In this document: positions 1 through 7,700 of the stretch, one piece after another
Layout of the letters: every line of letters begins with the position of its first letter
Position numbering within the stretch: the first letter of the stretch is position 1
Assembly: GCA_002179805.1 (NCBI GenBank)
Contig: NAVB01004903.1
Location: 1 to 13,764, forward strand
DNA: 13,764 bases
DNA from: Acanthamoeba lenticulata
Taxonomy: Eukaryota; Discosea; Longamoebia; Acanthamoebidae
Direction: 5' to 3'
Notes under the pieces: model-generated
Told to the model about the DNA's origin: nothing
The model's input: only the letters and a program-made list of their open reading frames with translations
Databases searched by the model: none
Made by a program: the position numbers and the translations under genes

Positions 1-2087
1 TGGCTGGCGTGGTGATGCGAACCACTTCGACGAAAGGAGCTTCTTGCACGGAAGATGTTGTGGTGGCTCTTGGCACCGGTACGCTCCACGATCGCCGGCC
101 CTACGCTTGCACTCAAGGCTGAGCCTGGTCGCCACAGGAAACAAGTGCAGCTCACCCAGTAAGATGAGCGAGCATGGGGATGTGGTTAACGACACGCACG
201 CCGAGATCATCGCTCGTCGCGCCTTCATTAGGTGACCCCTTTCTCTTCCCTCCTCACCACCCGATTCTTGCTGACGGTCCAACGCATTCAACGCAATGAC
301 CGAACCGCCAGGTTCCTGTGGCATGAACTGCACAAATACGTGACGAAGAAGGGGGAAGAGTCCTCCATCTTCCTTCCGGCAGGAGGAGAGGGTGGGACCT
401 CGGACAGTTCTGATGTCAGCTTGTTCCCCGCGCGTGTGGCGCCGCACATTAGCTTTCACATGTATATCAGCCACACCCCATGTACGTACATCCGAGCCCG
501 ACCTACGTGATGAGCGTCTCCCCCATTACGCACATTACCCTCTCGTGCCCCGGATCTGACCATCGGTCTCAGGCGGAGATGCATCCATCTTTCCACTCCA
601 ATCTACGGACGGTGATGCGGCATCGACCTCCTCTTCAGCCGAGAGCAAGAAGCGCTCCCGAGAGCCTTGCCTCGAGGGCCAGCCCACTCCTCATCTGCCC
701 CCGCCCTCCAAGAGAGTTAAAAAATCGGACCGGCACGACCCCACGGCCGACAATCAATCGAGCGAGCCCGTGAGTGGCCCGACGATTGTAACTGAGGAGG
801 CCAAGGCAAAAGAAGAGGTTCCTGTCCAGCGAACCGGAGCCAAGCCCGTCCTCCGGAGCATCCTGGGGGAACAGGTGCGGTCATCGCCTCGCTGCGTTTG
901 AAACGTGCGGGATCGCCTTACGCCAAGCTGTGGCAGGAGGCGCCACATAGATCCCTTGCCACAGGCGCTCTCCGCACCAAGCCCGGACGTGGCGAGCCCA
1001 CCTTGTCCATGTCGTGCAGGTGCTGACGTCTCTGCTTAGCCCATACTTGCTGTTTCGAGTTTATCTTACACGTAAACGCACGCGACACAGCGACAAGATG
1101 GCTCGATGGAATGTGCTAGGAGTGCAGGGCGCGCTCTTGGCCCACTTCATCGAGCCGATCTACTTGAGCTCCTTCGTTGTTGGAGAACACTTTCACGGCG
1201 ACGCCCTCCGTCGAGCTCTTTTCGGCCGTCTTCAACCTCACCTGCGTATGTGAGCTCCGCTCTTTGGTTTGTCCTCGAAGTCTTTTTGAGGTGGCGGGCT
1301 AACGGCCGCTTGTTCCCAACCTTGTTTGGCGGCTCGTAGCGGAAGGCCACCTAGGACCCATGGGGTATCGCTTGCATGAGCCCGCCATACAGGAGGCGTC
1401 CGCGACGTTTGAGTTCAGCAGAGCCCAAGTCGTCGACGCTCAGCAATCCTCCCCCACGTGTGCGCTTATCCCTCGCTCTTGTCTTGGGTACGGCCAAACA
1501 CGCTCGCTGACACCTTTTTCCCCATATATGCGGAACAGCCGTCAACTGGCGTCTGTGCGACGGCGATGACAGCGAAGTCGTGCTGGCGACGCTCGGCAAG
1601 AAGCAGGGAGCCAACAAAAGGAACTGGGACAACCCCAAGCTCAAGTATTACTCCTGCCTGCCTCCTTCTTCGATCATCGGTTGTTATCTCACTTTCACCA
1701 ACACTTGACCATGGACACAGCTCAAGGCTATGCAAGGCGGCCTTTTTTGGGCAGTTCTGGTCGCTGGTGCAACGATCACCGCCGTCGGCCCTCCCTGGAA
1801 GCGTGGCTCGGTACTCCAGCACCTTCTTGTTCGTCCTTGCTCAGGTGTTTGTCTTGACGTCTGACTTGGACCTCAGGCTGGCCGCTGAGCAAAAGGGCGA
1901 TGGTTCATCCTACCATGCCTGCAAGCACAGCGCGCTCGAGTACAGCGCCAGCCGCGCCGTGTTGCTGGCCCTGCCCTGCTTTCAGGGCTGGATTGTCAAC
2001 GATTCACGATGGGAGAACTTCACCCTCCCCCCTGATGGCACGTCGTCCGCAACCTCTCGAGGAAAGACGGACGAGGAACGGCAGTGA
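1..2087 (+). CDS. ADAT1: ADAT1-like tRNA-specific adenosine deaminase (5' partial)
   Basis: Likely deaminates adenosine 37 of tRNA-Ala to inosine, the known role of ADAT1. I splice it as exons 1-78 (open at the left edge; first full codon at 3), 138-231, 312-481, 573-874, 937-1019, 1091-1245, 1355-1459, 1539-1644, 1721-1810 and 1877-2087 (TGA 2085-2087), giving 463 residues in the window. The zinc and catalytic residues of the ADAR/ADAT1 deaminase fold are all present: His and Glu in HAEIIARR (window residues 46 and 48), Cys in PCGDAS (114) and Cys in [12 protein letters not shown] (241). RTGAKPV, KPGRG, VQGALL and the C-terminal helical segment with FQGWI also match the family. A low-complexity Ser/Pro/Lys linker (about residues 117-195) lies between motifs, as in other ADAT1 proteins. 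No dsRNA-binding domain is visible, and RTGAK favours ADAT1 over ADAR. The 66-nt intron 1811-1876 is stop-free and in frame, so that junction is less certain. The start codon lies upstream of the window. Confidence 0.9.
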
Positions 2088-2257
2088 TCAATGCAGCGTC
2101 GCTTTTTTCTTTTTCTTTTCCCACTGGCTTTTTGCTCCGTCGTTCAGCGAGAAAGGGACCATGCGTCATCGTGTCGGGGCGGTTTGTGTTGGCCACGTAG
2201 GCGCCCGCAGTGCAAGGACGCCGTTATTTTTGCGGTGAAGAAACACCCAGGTGCACC
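2088..2257. other. intergenic spacer, ADAT1-like gene to DEP-oxidoreductase gene
   Basis: This 170-bp gap between two genes on the same strand must hold the 3' end of the deaminase transcript and the promoter/5' UTR of the next gene. It has a pyrimidine-rich stretch just after the stop codon (about 2101-2130). I see no AATAAA signal, no convincing TATA box and no RNA gene. Confidence 0.5.
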
Positions 2258-4535
2258 ATGCTCCGTGAAGAAGCTGGCCCCGTGCCTCAGCTGCCGCTGG
2301 GCGAGGAATTCAGCCGCGAAGATGAAGATGAAGATGAAGATGAAGAGCACAAGGAAAGTCTTAGCGATGATGACACCATCCAAGGGGGAAACCTGGCAGC
2401 GCTCATAGAAGCAATACGCAATCCCGACAGCGGCTTCGATGTGCGAGACCGCACTTACCTCTTCAGCACCTACTCCTCCTGTTTTGTTGGTACCGGCAAC
2501 ACAAACCCCCCTCTGTGATGTAGCCCCCATGCCCATAAGTTCATCGCCTCAGACCTCGGCCCTCCCTTCGACGTGCCGTTGTTGCAGGCGCTGAGGCGGT
2601 GGACTGGCTCTTGCAAAAGTGGGGCGTGCGCAGCCGGGAGGAAGCGGTGCAGCTGGGTCAGCGACTACGCAAGGAATGCGTATTTGAGCACGTCAAGGAC
2701 GTGGCCAAGCCATTCATGGTTCGTGCCACTCCTCTCTGCGCTCTGGCACCCACACCTTGACAACCCAAAGGCCCAATAATGGGAAGAGGACTGAGGCACC
2801 ACTTTTAATGATAATTAAATAACCATGCAACATCAGGACGGCTACCACTTCTACCGGTTTACCGAAAAGAAGAAGGTTGTCATCGTGGGAGGCGGGTTCG
2901 CGGGCAGCAAAGTGGCCAAGAAACTGCAGGGCGCATTCGATGTCACTTTGGTTGACTCCAAGGATCACTTCTTGTGTGTCGTCTCTCTTCCTTCGTGCGT
3001 ATGCGACACCAAGCACCTGGCCAAGGTCACATCTCCACACGAGTCGGTACGAACAGCCTCCCCGCTGCAGCCCAGAGATCCGTTAATGGCTTCTCTTTCT
3101 CATGTCCTTCCTGTGTTGACCTTTTTTTTGTGGGTGGCCAAATTGGTTGTGGTGTGCACAGTATTTGCATTGCAAGGTAGTCGTGGACGAAGTGGTCGAC
3201 ATGCGCAAGCACGAAAGTGCAGTCGTGCTGAAGAAGGGCGGCATTCTACCCTACGACTACCTGGTTCTTTGCACAGGCTCGCGTTATGCGATGCCTGTGG
3301 CGAGCAACGATCGGCTGGCCGTCATCAACCCTTTAGTACCCGACACATTGCTCCGGTAAGAAGAATCTCTTTGGCTCTCTTGATCCGTCCTTCTGGAGCT
3401 GATGTCTTCTTTAATGTTTTATTAATTGTTCATCATAGGTCGTATGAGACGCTCCAAAAGGCCGCTAGTGTGACGGTCATCGGAGGCGGGCCCGTGGGGA
3501 TTGAGATAGCAGGTGAGATCGCACACTATTTCCCAGGTAAGCATGCAGCCTCTTTTTCCTCTTTCTCCTGGGCCGCACTCATCATCCTTGCTCTGGTGGT
3601 GGTGATGGTGGTGGCGGATAAAACAGAAAAGCGGTTGAACATCATCTACTCGGGCAAGAAAATGCTGGAGCGGTGCTGCAAGGGCGCTCACTGCAGCGTC
3701 AAGCACTACTTCAAGCAATTTCCCAACGTCCATATTTTCGCTGACCAGAAGGTCGTCGCGACCGAGGAGGACTTTCTGGTCACGAACAAGGTATAGCCTT
3801 TTCCGACTGCCTTTCATCACCCCACTACTTTCTCCTCCCACTTTGCCTGAGGAAGGAAGGGCTAATGGTGGCCTTTTTCTTCATGCTGCAGGGTGAGCGC
3901 ATACCAACGGACATGGCCTACTGCTGTGTGGGATTTATCCCCAACACGGATTTCATGAAGGCCAACTTTGCTGAGCTTCTGTCGGATCGCGGTCACATCA
4001 AAGTGAATCAACATTTGCAGGTGCGTTATACGCGTGCCAGTGTTGACTACACGTTGTAGTGCACGCAGCTCACGGTGGACGCGTGCAGGCAGTCGATTAC
4101 CCCAATATTTTCGCTTTGGGTGACGTAGCTGACATCAACGAGGAGAAGCTTGCGCAGGTTAGTCAAATCCTCCTTTGCTTTGTTTGTGTGTAACCACCAA
4201 CAAAGTTGACCTTGCTGGAGTAATAGAATGCGGAGAAGCACGCTGACGTGGTCGCCAAGAATATTCGAGCCATGGAAATAGGACCGTGTGCCACAATGCA
4301 CACATACACCCCAGGCACGCGCATTCTCATCATCTCCCTTGGACCCAAACGGTACGTGAACCACTGGCCTTCCTTCTGTCTGTGTCATGATTGATTGGGA
4401 TTTTGCAAGACGACTTATCTCTCGAGATACGGCAACAGGGCACTTCTTGTGCGGGGCGATCGCGTCTACCTCGACAGCTCCCTTGCCTCCAAGGTCAAGT
4501 CGCTGGTAGAGTTTCGCATCATGCGCGGCCTCTAA
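2258..4535 (+). CDS. AIFM2: DEP domain fused to FSP1/AIFM2-like FAD/NAD(P)H oxidoreductase
   Basis: Predicted 486-aa flavoprotein. Exons: 2258-2489, 2588-2718, 2837-3046, 3162-3355, 3439-3536, 3627-3790, 3892-4020, 4089-4157, 4227-4351 and 4427-4535 (TAA 4533-4535). The ATG at 2258 sits in CACCATG. Residues 1-45 are acidic, with an ED repeat at 21-30. Residues 46-129 form a DEP domain: the region around SGFDVRDRTY, then CFVGAEAVDWLL, SREEAVQLGQRL and the final strand YHFYRF. The oxidoreductase follows at once: FAD motif VVIVGGGFAG (135-144), LVLCTGS (225-231), NAD(P)H motif VTVIGGGPVGIEIAGEI (267-283) and the second FAD motif IFALGDVAD (393-401). Glu278 and Asp398 align with human FSP1 Glu156 and Asp285, residues I recall as needed for activity. 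Animal FSP1 reduces ubiquinone and vitamin K at membranes. The same substrate here is inference; another AIF/NDH-2-like quinone reductase is possible. Residue 2 is Leu, so the N-myristoyl anchor of animal FSP1 is absent. The DEP domain may replace it. Confidence 0.85.
2318..2347 (+). repeat. (GAAGAT)n microsatellite in coding sequence
   Basis: Four exact GAAGAT hexamers plus a partial fifth copy encode the alternating Glu-Asp tract at residues 21-30 of the DEP-oxidoreductase. The repeat unit is a multiple of three, so copy-number change would lengthen or shorten the acidic tract without breaking the frame. Confidence 0.85.
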
Positions 4536-4794
4536 CAATCTCTCAGGGTTTCTTTTCCCTTTGCGTGTCTGCGGGACAGTGTTCTGTACAGCTTGTTATT
4601 CTTTCTTTATTTTGGTGCTTCAACAGGAAAAAAAGCTTTCCTCATTCTTTCTCCGAAGGGAGTTTCTTCTCCATTTTTATTTTTTTTTTTGCTCCGGTTT
4701 CTGTTCTCTCCGGCCTCAACTGATTGTTGTGCGAGCCTGGTTCTTGGCAGCGTAAGATCCGGAAGACAAAAGAGCAGCTTTACACGTTGCAGCC
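4536..4794. other. intergenic spacer with pyrimidine-rich and poly(T) tracts
   Basis: This 259-bp gap lies between the oxidoreductase stop and the NOL6 start. It is T-rich on the plus strand, with a T5-A-T11 run at 4674-4690. It should hold the 3' end of the upstream gene and the promoter and 5' UTR of NOL6. I see no AATAAA, no clear TATA element and no coding potential supported by motifs. Confidence 0.5.
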
Positions 4795-7700
4795 ATGTCA
4801 ACATCAGTCCGTGGACAAAATCAGGTACATTTATAAAACAGTTGAGAATTTAATTTTCATAAATTGAATCGCAAGTTGAGCGATTTGGCTGTGTGCATGG
4901 CTTTGTGGGGGAATTTACGTAAACTAACATAAAAACAAAAACGAAGGGCAAGCGAAAGCGAAGGGCAGAGCCAAAGAAAGCGCCAGCAACTGTTGCGCCC
5001 GCTGGTGGAAAGAACACTTCCAGTCAGGTAGTGAAGAAGGTTAAGTTGGAGAATGGGGCTGCCTTTGGTAAAAAGTCTGCCGGCTCGCCCAAAGCGAGGC
5101 CGCCATCACGGAAGAGACCGCAGTCAGCCGACGCTACCATAGAAGTGGACGACAAGGAAGATGAGATGACCATCTCAAAGGTGAAAGATGAGGAAGAAGA
5201 TCAGAACAACGAAGATGAGGGCGACTTTGTGGAAGGAGAGGAGGAAGAGGCGGCCGAAGAAGAAGCCGAGGACGGAGATGAAGAGGACAAGGAGTCCGAG
5301 GACGGCAGCACTAGTCGTCGTAGCGGTGGCGGTGGCGCCAAGGAGAAGAAGCTGCGGCCTTATGCTGCGCCTACTTTTGACGAGATAAAGCGTCTCAGGG
5401 AGACAGAGGAGCTGTTCAAGTCCAACCTGTTCCGCTTGCAGGTGCGTGCACTCTCCTCATGCAAACCCAATGGATGCAATGTGTGCACTTGATCGTGGAC
5501 ACTAAGCTCACTTTCGCCGTTCGCCACCGCGCTTAACACCACCACAACAAACAGATCACTGAGCTGTTGTCCGAAGTAAGAGTCAACTACGACAAGACGC
5601 TCGTGCTTCAGCATCTGCTACGAAAGCTTTACGAAGTTGTGCAGAATGTGCCAGAGAAGGAGGTGCGCTTCTCGTGTTTACGCATTGCGGATTACGTTGA
5701 TAGTGTAGCTCACTCCCATGGGATGTGCACCATTACGGGGGGCACAGGTGACGTGGGATATGGTCAAGGACTCTCCGCTGACCAAGGCCGTACCCATCAA
5801 CACGAGCGAAGCCCAGAAGCTCAAGTTCAAGTTTGCTCCGCCGGAGGACGTGCTCGTTCTGGGCAGCTACTTGCTCCACACCGTAGCCAAGCCGGTCCTT
5901 AACGTTGACGTCGGCCTCGAGTTGCCGAAGGTTCGCCCGCTTCTCCTTTCACCATTTCCTCATAATGAACATTCGTTCTAGTATGTATGTATGGTTGCTC
6001 ACATACTCCACCCACGTGAAGGCCCTCGTACGGAAGGAAAAAGATGTGATCAACCATCGGTTTGGGTACAAGCGTGCTGCTTACCTGCACCTACTCGCTG
6101 AGGAGCTTCAAAAGGACAAGCGCTTCGCCGAAGTCAAGTGGACTGGTTTCAGGTAAGAGCTTGGACACTTTATCTTCACAAGCCACCGCGTCCTGTGTCA
6201 GTAGTATTCAATGTGCCACTCTGCCTCTACCCACAATAATAATGCTTGACCATGTGTAGGGATGATGTGACGAAGCCGATCTTGACCCTCAAGCCCAAGA
6301 CGGTGGCGGGTGACGAATACGCCAACGCCAAAACCGATTTCGTGATCCGCATTTTCCCTTTCATTCCCGCCACCGCATTCAAGCTGGATCGACTCCTGCC
6401 CAACAAGTCTAACATCCACGACGCTGATCCGGCCGGTAAGTTCCACCTCTATTCGCTCTCTTTCCTCGCCCGTATCTCACTCTCTCTTCAACCTGGTGCG
6501 GTTTCTCTGTAAAGAGGATAAGCAGACACAAGGTGAACGGACCGAAGTGGGCACACCGTACTACAACAATGCCATCATCGAGGACATGCTCTTCCAAACA
6601 CACCAAAAGTTGATTCACGAACAGCTGCAGAACTCGCCCTCCGTGGTGGATGCTATTCTTCTCTTCAAGGTTTTATCACTTCTTCTGAACGTGTTGCCTA
6701 TCGACAACTCATTGGGAGGGATGCTTCTTTTCAGGTCTGGCTGAGACAGCGAGGAATGCACGTGGGTGCCGATACTATGAATGGCTTCCTGGCGTCGATG
6801 CTTGTGCTCCACCTGCTGCAGCTGCGCAAGGTCAACCGAGAGATGTCATCTTACCAGATTTTCCGTGCCGCTCTCGACTATCTGAGTACGCCATCAGACC
6901 TCCCAGCCGTTAGTGTTTTCAATGGTCAGCTAACCTCACGACTTGACGCTTGTGTTTCAACTCGCAGTCAAGGCTGACTTCACAACGGGCATTGCCATGA
7001 AGTGCGAGAATGAGGCTCTGTCTGGCGCTGACGTACGTTAGCTCTTCTTTTGCCCGCCAGTACTAATGGGGATCTTTGTCTGACCTTTTTATCTTTTTTG
7101 TTTGTGATGACGTGATGTGCTTAGCATCTGGCCCTGTTCACGTCGCGATTTGAGCTCACTTTCCTGGATAACTCGGGCCGCCTCAACCTTTTCGCTCGTA
7201 TGACCAAGAATGCCTATGAAGACGTACGTGCGCTAATTTCTGTTCGTCATAGCTTTACATGTCACACCGGTTTTTGACTTCTCTTTTCGTTCTCCTACAG
7301 CTGAGGTACGAAGCCAAGCAAACGATGAATTTCTTCGCCAACGAGGTCGTTGATGGCTTCGACGCGGTGTTCATCTCCCCCATCGACTTTTGGCTCAAGT
7401 TCGACAACTACATTCAGTACGTCAGCATCATCGTCATTCTCTTCCCCAAGTTAGATACATGAGCGGAGGACTGCGTTCCCACGAGGAAAGGCAGGAGTGA
7501 TGACAACATCATATTTTTGCGTGTCATATGAATGCTTGGCGGTCGCATGCTCGCGCGTGCAGCCGCCAGGCGCATGTTAATTATGGCTATCTGATCTCCC
7601 AACCCAGCATGCTACCTCTAAGTCATGCCGCAGCAAACTCAAGTTCTGACTCTGTGTGTGTCCATGTGTCCACAGTGTGGACTTGCCAGAAGAGGGAATC

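Noticed and set aside
1..2087. Deaminase as an ADAR RNA editor
   Set aside because: No double-stranded RNA-binding domain is seen, although the 5' part is missing. The RTGAK motif and the C-terminal region resemble ADAT1.
4674..4690. Poly(T) run between genes as a Pol III terminator
   Set aside because: No Pol III gene or internal promoter boxes are seen upstream; it is a plain homopolymer in a T-rich spacer.
7061..7067. TACTAAT, a yeast-like branch-point sequence
   Set aside because: It is 57 nt from the acceptor, further than usual, and the motif does not recur in other introns here.
7033..7124. Box C- and D-like motifs in another NOL6 intron
   Set aside because: CTGA lies before GTGATGA, the wrong order for a box C/D RNA, and spacing is too short.
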